Both the position numbers and the translations under genes were made by a program. Under the pieces are notes generated by a model. The model saw only the letters and a list, made by a program, of their open reading frames with translations, was not told where the DNA came from and made no database searches. Shown in pieces: positions 9,578 to 16,565 of a DNA stretch of 43,879 nt; position 1 is the stretch's first letter; the number at the start of each line of letters is the position of its first letter. The DNA comes from Helicobacter salomonis (lineage in GTDB: Bacteria > Campylobacterota > Campylobacteria > Campylobacterales > Helicobacteraceae), in assembly GCF_017979425.1 (NCBI RefSeq), contig NZ_JAERIS010000011.1:1-43879 (forward strand), in the 5' to 3' direction.

Positions 9578-9586
9578 ATTATAGCA
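9578..9586 (-). promoter_or_regulatory. Extended -10 promoter of the lpxR-gyrA-flgR operon
   Basis: On the minus strand TGC-TATAAT occupies 9586-9578. Only seven bases separate it from the lpxR ATG (9570), so the predicted start of transcription falls on or next to the start codon. Confidence 0.6.
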
Positions 9587-9644
9587 AATTTTCATGTTTT
9601 GACTGCTAGCATGCATGCTTGTTTATACCAACATAAGGATTCCT

Positions 9645-10793
9645 ATGTATTCCAAGCAAATCACCCAGATTCAAGAGTCCAGCACCATTGCTATCACTAC
9701 TTTAGCCCAAGAATTGAAAGCGCAGGGCAAGGATATTTTGAGTTTTAGTGCTGGCGAACCCGATTTTGATACCCCAGAAAGTATTAAACAAGCCGCTGTT
9801 CAAGCTATTCAAGAAGGACATAGTAAATACACTCCTGTCAAAGGAATTCCAGAACTGCTTAAAAGTGTGAGTACGAAATTTCAACAAGAAAACCAACTCG
9901 ATTACCGCCCCGATGAAGTGATGCTTTGCAATGGGGCTAAGCAATGCCTCTTTAATGTATTCCAAGCTCTGCTTAATCCGGGTGATGAGGTGATTATCTC
10001 TACACCCTGCTGGGTTACCTACCCCGAGTTAGTGCGCTATAGTGGAGCTAAAGCAGTGTTTCTACCCACTACTGAAAAGAGCGGTTTTAAAATCACTCCC
10101 GCTCAGCTAAAAAGCGCACTCGCACCCCAAACTAAATTTATCGTGCTGGCTAGCCCTTCTAACCCAACTGGCATGGTTTACTCTAAAGAGGAGCTTGAAG
10201 CTCTAGCCCAAGTGATCGCCCCCTCTAACGCCTTCGTAGTGAGCGATGAAATTTATGAAAAACTGGTTTATGATGGCGCGTTTTACGCCTTTGGGGCGTT
10301 GCCGGGCATGTTGGAACGCACCATTACCATTAATGGACTTTCCAAAGCCTTTAGCATGACCGGCTGGCGCGTGGGCTATTTGGGCACCAAAGATAAAACT
10401 TTACTCAAGCACATGGTTGCCCTGCAAAGCCATAGCACTTCTAATATCAATTCTATTGCCCAATACGCCGCGCTTAAGGCTTTAAGTGGAGTGGCTAACG
10501 CCGATGTGGAACGCATGCGCCTAGCCTTTAAGGAACGGCGTGATTTGGCTTGTGCGAGGATCAACGCCATTCCTGGTCTAAGTTGCCTCAAACCCCAGGG
10601 AGCCTTCTATTTGTGGATTAAAATCCCAGGAGCTAGTTTGGAATTTTGCCAAAACCTTTTAAAAGACCAAGGGGTCGCGCTCGTGCCCGGAGTAGCCTTT
10701 GAGATGGAAGGTTTTGTGCGCATGTCCTATGCCTGTTCCATAAAGCAAATCGAAAGTGGGCTAGAGAGATTGCAAAAGTTTATGCACGCTTAG
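9645..10793 (+). CDS. aspB: Aspartate aminotransferase (PLP, class I)
   Basis: This enzyme exchanges the amino group between aspartate and 2-oxoglutarate. The 382 residues carry the class I fold with FSAGEPDFDTP near residue 35, SPSNPTG in the cofactor pocket, SDEIYEKLVYDG, and the PLP lysine in NGLSKAFSMTGWRVGY. The start is ATG 9645 (MYSKQITQIQ), with AAGGA five bases upstream; an earlier in-frame ATG at 9615 lacks a site. It resembles H. pylori HP0672. The last four bases overlap the convergent VirB11-like gene. Substrate preference among Asp, Glu and others cannot be read from sequence. Confidence 0.93.
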   Translation: MYSKQITQIQESSTIAITTLAQELKAQGKDILSFSAGEPDFDTPESIKQAAVQAIQEGHSKYTPVKGIPELLKSVSTKFQQENQLDYRPDEVMLCNGAKQCLFNVFQALLNPGDEVIISTPCWVTYPELVRYSGAKAVFLPTTEKSGFKITPAQLKSALAPQTKFIVLASPSNPTGMVYSKEELEALAQVIAPSNAFVVSDEIYEKLVYDGAFYAFGALPGMLERTITINGLSKAFSMTGWRVGYLGTKDKTLLKHMVALQSHSTSNINSIAQYAALKALSGVANADVERMRLAFKERRDLACARINAIPGLSCLKPQGAFYLWIKIPGASLEFCQNLLKDQGVALVPGVAFEMEGFVRMSYACSIKQIESGLERLQKFMHA

Positions 10794-11704
10794 AGTTGTT
10801 GGGCTAATAACACTTCTTGGATGACATGGGCTTGGTCTTGTTTGCACACCTGAATCACCACATCGATCGCGCTTTTCACATAACGCTCAACAATGTTTAG
10901 GGGGAGGCGTTGGTGGTTACCCATTTCCAAATTGAGCGCGATAGCCTCCAATACCTGATCGACCCCATTAGCATGTAAAGTAGCCAGCATTCCCTTATGC
11001 CCCGTATTCCCAAAACGCAAGAAAAGCAGGGTGTTACGAGTATCAATTTCCCCCACCATCAAGCGATCGGGACGCATGCGCACCGCCATATTGAGCGCGT
11101 CTTCATAGCGCAGGTTTTGCTCGCCCTTGTTCACCAAGAGTCCCACAGCGTTTTCAAAGCCACTCAAATCCAATTCCTGGCTATCTTCCACACTCACAAC
11201 GCGCGTTTGCTTAGGGACATAGGCTAGAAGGGCGTTGAGTAGGCTTGTTTTTCCACTCGCCGTGCCCCCGCTAATGAGAATATTATACCCCTTGCACACC
11301 ATGTCTTGTAAGTCCGCATAATTATATGCACATTGCGCCCCGAGTCTAAAGGCTTGTAGACTGAAAGTTCGCGCACTGGGCACACGGATATTCAAGCTAA
11401 TTTCTTGGGTGGTTGTGATGCTGAAGTGATTAGCGCTCACGCGGTAACGACTAAAGGGTAGAGAGGCATTGAGCATGGGATACTCTCGATCAAAACGCAT
11501 GCCATAATAACTGGCTAATTGTTCGCAAAAACGCAGTAAGAAACCCCTACTCAATGCGGGCTCTTGCACTTTTTGACACGATCCATCTAGCTTATAAAGC
11601 CAAATCTCCCTCTCTCTATTGCTCACAAGTTCGCTAATGTCACTCTGCAAATAGGGGTTTAGCGCCTCAATATGCGCCTGCAACACCCGATGGGTGGTCA
11701 ACAT
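10790..11704 (-). CDS. VirB11-family secretion ATPase (TrbB/HP1421-like)
   Basis: VirB11 proteins are hexameric ATPases that drive type IV secretion, DNA uptake or pilus assembly. The 304-residue protein has an N-terminal domain, then Walker [10 protein letters not shown] (146-154), the Asp box around [10 protein letters not shown], Walker [12 protein letters not shown] and the His box [12 protein letters not shown]. It is shorter than, and not obviously equal to, Cag-alpha; it resembles the stand-alone VirB11 paralogue of H. pylori (HP1421). No other secretion genes are nearby. It starts inside kdsB (7-base overlap) and is co-transcribed with it, so its partner system must be encoded elsewhere. 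Confidence 0.85.
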   Translation of the reverse strand: MLTTHRVLQAHIEALNPYLQSDISELVSNREREIWLYKLDGSCQKVQEPALSRGFLLRFCEQLASYYGMRFDREYPMLNASLPFSRYRVSANHFSITTTQEISLNIRVPSARTFSLQAFRLGAQCAYNYADLQDMVCKGYNILISGGTASGKTSLLNALLAYVPKQTRVVSVEDSQELDLSGFENAVGLLVNKGEQNLRYEDALNMAVRMRPDRLMVGEIDTRNTLLFLRFGNTGHKGMLATLHANGVDQVLEAIALNLEMGNHQRLPLNIVERYVKSAIDVVIQVCKQDQAHVIQEVLLAQQL

Positions 11705-12393
11705 CGTCTTAGAGCAAGCTGGAGGTCTTGGGGGGTATCAATGCCTATACTTTGGCTTTTGACAACGCTGACCCCAATGGGTTTATGGTGGTAGAGCGCG
11801 CGGAGTTGCTCGAGTTTTTCAATTTCTTCTAAGGGGCTTTTTTCCAGCGCGCAGAATTCCAAGAGGGTGCGCGCACGAAAACCATAAACACCAATATGCC
11901 CGTAGAAAGGGCATTCCCGCCCATCACGGCTGAAGGGAATGGGTGCGCGTGAGAAGTAAAGCGCGTGCTGTGCGCCCAAGACCACTTTGACCACATGGGG
12001 ATCGCGGGCTTCTTCTGAGGCAATGATCTTAGCGCAGGTGTGCATAAAAGGGGTTTTTTGGGCGTGCTCTAAGAGAGTGGCGATCACCTCAGGTTCTAAA
12101 AAGGGTTCGTCAGCCTGCACATTCAACACCACGCTCTCAGGCGCAAGTTGGAGGATTTGGCAGGCCTGCGCACAGCGATCCGTGCCACTTGGGTGCTCAG
12201 GGCTGGTTAAAATAGCACGTAAGTTAAAATCTTCACACACCCGCAAAATTTTCACATCATCGCACGCCACTACCACCTCATCTACTTTCTGGGCATTACG
12301 AGCCGTGCGCACCACCATGGGCAAGCCCTTGATGTCTGCGAGGAGCTTTTGGGGAAAGCGACTGGATTGTAATCTGGCAGGAATTAAAATCAT
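11698..12393 (-). CDS. kdsB: CMP-KDO synthetase
   Basis: KdsB (3-deoxy-manno-octulosonate cytidylyltransferase) activates KDO with CTP for attachment to lipid A. The 231-residue protein begins [18 protein letters not shown], the nucleotide-binding signature of the family, and contains GLPMVVRTA, the metal-binding LNVQADEPF near residue 100 and FSRAPIPF. The open frame extends 19 codons upstream, but the family starts with MI-IPAR, so I take ATG 12393, which follows GGGG. The gene is followed by the VirB11-like gene in an overlapping pair. Confidence 0.94.
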   Translation of the reverse strand: MILIPARLQSSRFPQKLLADIKGLPMVVRTARNAQKVDEVVVACDDVKILRVCEDFNLRAILTSPEHPSGTDRCAQACQILQLAPESVVLNVQADEPFLEPEVIATLLEHAQKTPFMHTCAKIIASEEARDPHVVKVVLGAQHALYFSRAPIPFSRDGRECPFYGHIGVYGFRARTLLEFCALEKSPLEEIEKLEQLRALYHHKPIGVSVVKSQSIGIDTPQDLQLALRRC

Positions 12394-12509
12394 GTCCCCA
12401 TGGTAGTCTTTTTGAGCTGAACTTGCAAGGACAACAATGGGCGAGTCCAAATATCTTTAGCATTTTGAGAGCTTCATGGGATTTAGAAGGGCATTTCATG
12501 TGTATCTTG

Positions 12510-12518
12510 TGCTACAAT
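12510..12518 (+). promoter_or_regulatory. Extended -10 promoter (TGC-TACAAT) for modAB
   Basis: TGC TACAAT ends at 12518, placing the transcription start near 12525 and leaving a leader of about 118 bases before modA. The leader is much longer than typical Helicobacter leaders and is strongly structured. Confidence 0.5.
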
Positions 12519-12547
12519 GCTTAATGTGAGTTGTGCATTCTCGATAA

Positions 12548-12642
12548 AGGTCGATACTTCAAGCCTATGCGGGTGTGCAGGCCAGTAAATTAACGCTAGT
12601 TATTCCCGTAGTTTAAGCCTGCGGGCTTAACGCAAATGGGAA
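12548..12642 (+). promoter_or_regulatory. Structured leader of modA, a repeat-family element
   Basis: A perfect 7-bp stem TTAAGCC/GGCTTAA (12613-12619 with 12624-12630, loop TGCG) sits inside an outer stem TTCCC/GGGAA (12603-12607 with 12638-12642). The outer 3' arm abuts the modA ATG, so folding could mask translation initiation. A second copy of the conserved blocks (ACTTCAAGCC, ACGC, TTCCC-TAG-TT-AG, ACGC, GGGA) occurs at 18606-18673, so this is a repeated element. It could be a domesticated end of an IS200/IS605-type element or a cis-acting regulator. I could not match it to the Moco riboswitch. Confidence 0.45.
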
Positions 12643-13392
12643 ATGGATATGTTGGGGTTTATATCGCGGTTTTTAGGGGTGGCGTTGTTGGTTCTCTCTG
12701 TGGGCATAGCCAAAGAAATTAAAGAGGTTCATGTCGCTGGAGCGGCTAATCTCACGAAGGCTTTGGAGGCTATCAAGCAGGCTTTTTTGAAAGAACATCC
12801 GAGTGTCAAGGTGTATTTGAGTTTTGGGTCTTCGGGCAAGTTATATAATCAAATCCACCAAGGTGCGCCCTTCGATCTCTTTGTGAGTGCAGATAAAAAA
12901 CGCCCCCTGCGCTTGAGTGAGGACAAAATTACCCCCTACACGCCCAAGGTTTACGCAAAGGGTGTGCTCGTACTTTGGAGCAAAACGCGTGTGATACCCT
13001 CCTTAGAGGTTTTGAAAAGCTCTTTTGAGCACCTTGCTATGGCTAATCCAACCCTAGCTCCCTATGGCAAGGCTAGTATGGAAGTGCTTGAAAAACTCCA
13101 GCTTGCCCAAATTCTCAAGCCCAAAATTTTACTAGGCAATTCCATCGCCCAAGCCAATCAATATGTTGCTAGTGGAGGAGCTGAGCTAGGCTTTAGTGCG
13201 TTATCCTTAATGAGTCGCCACGATTCTAGGCGCTATTACATCGTGCCCAAAGAGTATTACCAACCCATTGAGCAAGCTCTAGTACTTACCAATGCGGGAG
13301 GAAAAAACCCTCTTGCCAGAGAGTTTGAGCAATTCATTCTTGGGCAGATAGGGCGTGATATTCTAAAAAATTACGGCTACATTGTGGATTAG
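12643..13392 (+). CDS. modA: Molybdate ABC transporter, periplasmic binding protein ModA
   Basis: ModA captures molybdate (or tungstate) for the ModBC importer. The 249-residue protein has a signal peptide (residues about 1-23) and the family landmarks AGAANLTKALEAI at 32-44, SFGSSGKLYNQI, APFDLFVSADKKRP and NPTLAPYGKASMEVL, all near the oxyanion site. An alternative ATG lies two codons in, at 12649. It overlaps modB by one base. Unlike the usual modABC order, the ATPase gene is not here but at 19458-20270 on the other strand. Confidence 0.92.
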   Translation: MDMLGFISRFLGVALLVLSVGIAKEIKEVHVAGAANLTKALEAIKQAFLKEHPSVKVYLSFGSSGKLYNQIHQGAPFDLFVSADKKRPLRLSEDKITPYTPKVYAKGVLVLWSKTRVIPSLEVLKSSFEHLAMANPTLAPYGKASMEVLEKLQLAQILKPKILLGNSIAQANQYVASGGAELGFSALSLMSRHDSRRYYIVPKEYYQPIEQALVLTNAGGKNPLAREFEQFILGQIGRDILKNYGYIVD

Positions 13393-14063
13393 TGGATCAC
13401 GCCTTTTTCACCACTCTCAAACTCACCTTTGCCCTAGCCACTTGCACAACCCTCATCTTGCTCCCCATTGGACTAACTTTGGGGGCTTATTTGGCTCACA
13501 GACAGGGCTTGCTCAAAACTCTTTTAGAAACCCTCACTTGGATGCCCCTAGTGCTCCCCCCCACAGTGCTAGGATTCTATCTTTTATTGCTCCTATCCCC
13601 CACAAGTCCCCTCGGGGCGTTTTTAGCAAAAAACCTACACTTACGCTTAGTCTTTAACTTTGAGGGGCTCGTCTTGGGCAGTGTGATTTTTTCTCTGCCC
13701 TTTATGGTCAACCCCATCCAACACGCTCTAGCTAATTTACCCCCCTCAATCAAAGAAGCCAGCTACACTTTAGGTAAGGGCAAAATTTTTACCTTTTTTA
13801 GAGTGCTCTTGCCCAATATTAAACCCAGTTTGTGGTTGGCGATTACCACTACTTTTACCCATACTATTGGAGAATTTGGAGTGGTGATGATGTTAGGGGG
13901 GGATATTGAGGGAAAAACGCGCGTGGCCAGCGTGGCAATCTTCATTGCTTCAGAAGCTAATGAAGACGCGCTGGCTAATCAATACGCCTTAGTACTCTCT
14001 AGCGTGAGCTTTGCTTTGCTCTTTGGGATACTCTGGTGGCAAAAGAGGAGTAGGGTGCTCTAG
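13392..14063 (+). CDS. modB: Molybdate ABC transporter permease ModB
   Basis: ModB forms the membrane channel of the molybdate importer. The 223 residues hold about five or six membrane helices and the cytoplasmic coupling loop EASYTLGKGKIFTFFRVLLPNIKP (residues about 121-144, EAA motif), which docks on ModC. The start is GTG at 13392, sharing its G with the modA stop codon. The 3' end overlaps the convergent queH gene by 75 bases, an unusually long overlap of two conserved genes. Confidence 0.92.
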   Translation: MDHAFFTTLKLTFALATCTTLILLPIGLTLGAYLAHRQGLLKTLLETLTWMPLVLPPTVLGFYLLLLLSPTSPLGAFLAKNLHLRLVFNFEGLVLGSVIFSLPFMVNPIQHALANLPPSIKEASYTLGKGKIFTFFRVLLPNIKPSLWLAITTTFTHTIGEFGVVMMLGGDIEGKTRVASVAIFIASEANEDALANQYALVLSSVSFALLFGILWWQKRSRVL

Positions 14064-15218
14064 TAGGTAAAAGTTTTTGTGCTCAAAAAATTGTGCAACA
14101 ATCTGCACGCGGACAGGGGGATGAGCGCTTCTAAAAATCCCTAAATCTTGGACAATGATCAGGGGTTGAATACTCTCCCCACCCACGAGTCGCTCGCGCA
14201 CATAGAGCTCTTGATCGTAACACAACTTCAAATCTGATAAGGATGTGGGCGGTATTTGGAGCAGTGCGCTAACTCCGCGCATATCTAAAAATAGCGTGTC
14301 ATCTTTAGGAGAAAGCCCCACCTCCAGCGTGAGGGGTTTAACCTCTAAGTTATGCTCTTTAGCGAGTAATTTCTGGGCTAAAGTAGGTTCAAGCGTGATA
14401 ACTTGGACGCGCAAATCTTTAATAAGGACCTTTTTGCTTGTAGAGCGGTTGAGAATCACACTGGGGAGGAGCTCTTGATCCAAGTGCACATGGGCGCGTA
14501 AGAGAAGATAGCTTAGGGCACTTTGCTGCAGAAGCTCATAACCCTGTGCGTGTGCTTCCAAGACATCGCGTCGTTTAAAAAGTTCTAGGCGGCGGGGAAT
14601 GCCAGCAGGATGGATTTGACCATTGAGTGGGCTCATTAATTCAATACAAGGCTTATCTTGTGCCTCTCTTTGCGCGTTTAAAGCAAAGCGACATCCACAG
14701 TAATTTTGTCGGTAGAGTTTATCCCGCTTAGCCATGGCATTCTGTCTCTCCACCCCTCCCTTAGCGCGCGTGTTATGGTAAATAAATTCTAAGCCGTAAC
14801 GCGCTCCAATTGCTTCACCCTGAGATTTAAGAATAATCTGTTCTTTCATGGGGCTGGAGAGTAGAGTCGTGCTAAAGTGCTCAATTCCGAGCATTAGAGC
14901 CATTTTGGCACTGGCCTCCAGACGCACATCAAAACAGACATTGCAACGAGCTCCCTTTTCACGCTCCTCCTCCAATCCTTGAATAGCCTGTAGCCAGGCA
15001 TCCAGCGCATAATCCCCTTCTATAAGAGCCATATCTAGCATTTTGCACGAACGCTTGGCATCTTGCAGACGCAACTGGTATTCCTCATGGGGATGGATAT
15101 TAGGATTATAAAAAAATCCGGTAAACTGCGTTTGAGGGTAGAGTTGCCGCAGTTCTTGTAAAAAGAAGTGGCTATCCACTGCACAACAGATGTGTACCAA
15201 CATTTTAGGACAAGTCAT
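13989..15218 (-). CDS. queH: Epoxyqueuosine reductase QueH with C-terminal extension
   Basis: QueH reduces epoxyqueuosine to queuosine in tRNA anticodons and is the non-orthologous substitute for QueG. Conserved cysteines are present: the vicinal pair C11-C12 (VHICCAVDS), C92/C95 (RCNVCFDVRL) and C174/C176 (NYCGCRF). These bind the metal pair or iron-sulfur cluster. The QueH domain covers residues 1 to about 185 of 409; the remaining 220 residues are an extension also seen in the Helicobacter homologue (HP0100-like), function unknown. I start at ATG 15218, which overlaps the stop of the 30-residue peptide upstream (ATGA), though the frame is open further. The 3' end overlaps modB by 75 bases. 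Confidence 0.88.
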   Translation of the reverse strand: MTCPKMLVHICCAVDSHFFLQELRQLYPQTQFTGFFYNPNIHPHEEYQLRLQDAKRSCKMLDMALIEGDYALDAWLQAIQGLEEEREKGARCNVCFDVRLEASAKMALMLGIEHFSTTLLSSPMKEQIILKSQGEAIGARYGLEFIYHNTRAKGGVERQNAMAKRDKLYRQNYCGCRFALNAQREAQDKPCIELMSPLNGQIHPAGIPRRLELFKRRDVLEAHAQGYELLQQSALSYLLLRAHVHLDQELLPSVILNRSTSKKVLIKDLRVQVITLEPTLAQKLLAKEHNLEVKPLTLEVGLSPKDDTLFLDMRGVSALLQIPPTSLSDLKLCYDQELYVRERLVGGESIQPLIIVQDLGIFRSAHPPVRVQIVAQFFEHKNFYLLEHPTPLLPPEYPKEQSKAHAREY

Positions 15219-15307
15219 TTTTTTAGCACCATGTAAATGTAATAACCCACCCCTCCTACCAACACTCCTCCTAAAAAGATGAGCATCAGAACATCTAACC
15301 ATCCCAT
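15215..15307 (-). CDS. Small 30-residue single-pass membrane peptide upstream of queH
   Basis: ATG at 15307 is preceded by AAGGGA at good spacing and encodes MGWLDVLMLIFLGG... ending YYIYMVLKK, then TGA. The peptide is one glycine-containing transmembrane helix (residues about 4-27) with a basic C-terminus. Its stop overlaps the queH ATG (ATGA), so queH, which lacks its own strong ribosome-binding site, is probably translated by coupling. The peptide is too short for standard gene callers. Its function is unknown. Confidence 0.6.
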   Translation of the reverse strand: MGWLDVLMLIFLGGVLVGGVGYYIYMVLKK

Positions 15308-15678
15308 CAGGATCCCTTTGAGGCTTCCTATTCAAGCGCAACTATTCTTACAGACCTATAAAATCCCACAAAACTTTGCAAAAACCTACAAAGCTAGGAT
15401 TTCTGCTGTCATTCTCGTTCCATCCACACCTGCTCTCACCAAAACACAAGATCTTGCCCTTTGGTTTTGAAGGTGTCAAGCGTTCCGCATGTCTACAAGC
15501 GCCGATGTAGCGGACTCTGCCTACCAAAGACAATGTTTATTTTAGCAAAAATTGGGATTTTTGTGGAAAAACAAAGCTATAACGAAATTCCACACGATTT
15601 TATAGAATTTTATCTGAACGCGCGTAAAACTCCGCCCTTTAGGGCTTAAGATGTAAGCGCACTCTAAGAAAAGAAAGG
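15308..15678. other. Non-coding stretch left of the omega-RNA-like element, with possible transposon left end
   Basis: About 370 bases hold no convincing gene; short frames on both strands lack ribosome-binding sites. A hairpin with stem CTACA/TGTAG lies at about 15495-15512, and GCCCTTTAGGGC forms a palindrome near 15633-15644. Either may mark the left end of the mobile element that ends at 15926, but I cannot fix that boundary. Confidence 0.35.
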
Positions 15679-15926
15679 CTAACCTTGCAATAGGTAAGTG
15701 AGGTTAGTGAAAACCTGATGTGGCAGAGTTGGATGCGCTCATTCTGGCCACTAAAAACTAGCACGATGACAGGTTGGCAACTAATCTCCGCCCATATCAG
15801 TGGGTCTGTAAGTCTTTTGGGTTAGGGACTAGCCTTGCGGACTATAAACAGCAAAGCCTTTGTCAGCTCAGAAACGCTGGTTTCTGTTAGTTAGGAAGCT
15901 CCTCCCTTTAGGGAGGGGCGGTTCAC
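15679..15926 (+). mobile_element. IS200/IS605-family right-end remnant with omega-RNA-like structured RNA
   Basis: The right boundary carries the pattern typical of IS200/IS605 ends: AGGAAGCTCCTCCC-TTTA-GGGAGG then GCGGTTCAC (15893-15926), a subterminal hairpin followed by a GTTCAC end. To its left are further stems: CTAACCT/AGGTTAG (15679-15685 with 15701-15707), GTGGCAGA/TCTGGCCAC (15720-15727 with 15743-15751) and CCCA/TGGG near 15800. In this family the 3' end of tnpB and the right end encode the omega-RNA that guides the TnpB nuclease. No intact tnpA or tnpB is present; every frame here is broken by stops. So this is a solo end, a non-autonomous copy, or an orphan guide-RNA scaffold. Confidence 0.5.
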
Positions 15927-15972
15927 TCAACTGTCTCCAACCCCCATAGAGAGGGGGCAGAGAGGCAGAACC

Positions 15973-16473
15973 TTACTTTTTGTCCTTAGCCAAAGAGTGG
16001 ATGTATTGGTCGGCCAAGTACAAGCCATGCCCGCTTTCACCCATCAACTTAATTTTGTCCAAAATATTCTTGAAGAGCACTTCTTCTTCGTGCTGTTCAG
16101 CCACATACCACTGCAGAAAATTGAAAGTAGCATAGTCTTTGGCAACAAGCATTTTGTCCACAAGAGTGTTGATCGAATGTGTGATGTGCTGTTCGTGCTT
16201 GTAAGCCTTTTCAAAGACTTCAACTAAACTTTTAAATTCGTGTTCGGGGGCCTTGACCTCTTTGAGCTGTACACCCACTTCGTTCTCATTCAAGTAAGTG
16301 ATGATTTTGGTGGCATGCGCATACTCATCACTTGCATGTTCAAACAAAAACAAGCCAGCACCATCAAAACTATGGGTGTAGCACCAAGAACTCATGCTCA
16401 TGTACAGATTAGCTGAGAAGAACTCGTCCATCACCTGCGCATTAAGCAACTTAACTGTGTCTGAAGGCAACAT
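15973..16473 (-). CDS. pfr: Non-heme ferritin Pfr
   Basis: Ferritin stores iron in a 24-mer cage after oxidising Fe(II). The 166 residues match the H. pylori Pfr closely in pattern. Ferroxidase ligands E17, E50 and H53 are present (VMDEFF, ASDEYAHAT), with EQHEEEVLF near residue 128. The start at 16473 has AAAGGAG five bases upstream. The gene is single, with its own promoter; in H. pylori pfr is repressed by iron-free Fur, and the AT-rich promoter here would suit Fur binding, though I cannot mark a box with certainty. It lies directly downstream of feoB, so iron import and storage genes are neighbours. Confidence 0.95.
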   Translation of the reverse strand: MLPSDTVKLLNAQVMDEFFSANLYMSMSSWCYTHSFDGAGLFLFEHASDEYAHATKIITYLNENEVGVQLKEVKAPEHEFKSLVEVFEKAYKHEQHITHSINTLVDKMLVAKDYATFNFLQWYVAEQHEEEVLFKNILDKIKLMGESGHGLYLADQYIHSLAKDKK

Positions 16474-16503
16474 GAAAACTCCTTTGTATTAGTTTGTATC
16501 ATT

Positions 16504-16532
16504 ATTATAGTATAAATGAGAAACAAAGTCAA
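16504..16532 (-). promoter_or_regulatory. Promoter of ferritin with both -35 and -10 elements
   Basis: Minus-strand TTGACT (16532-16527) and TATAAT (16509-16504) are spaced by exactly 17 bases, an almost perfect sigma-70 promoter. A clear -35 box is uncommon in Helicobacter. The predicted RNA starts about 25 bases ahead of the ATG at 16473. Confidence 0.6.
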
Positions 16533-16565
16533 GGGTTTTGGAACCCTTTTCTCAAAAAGTTTACT

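Noticed and set aside
12548-12642. modA leader as a molybdenum cofactor (Moco) riboswitch
   Set aside because: The conserved sequence blocks of the Moco RNA as I know them are not visible, and a second copy of the element lies away from any molybdenum gene.
15461-15649. 62-codon plus-strand frame left of the IS605-type end
   Set aside because: No similarity to TnpA or TnpB that I can see and no ribosome-binding site; treated as part of the non-coding debris.
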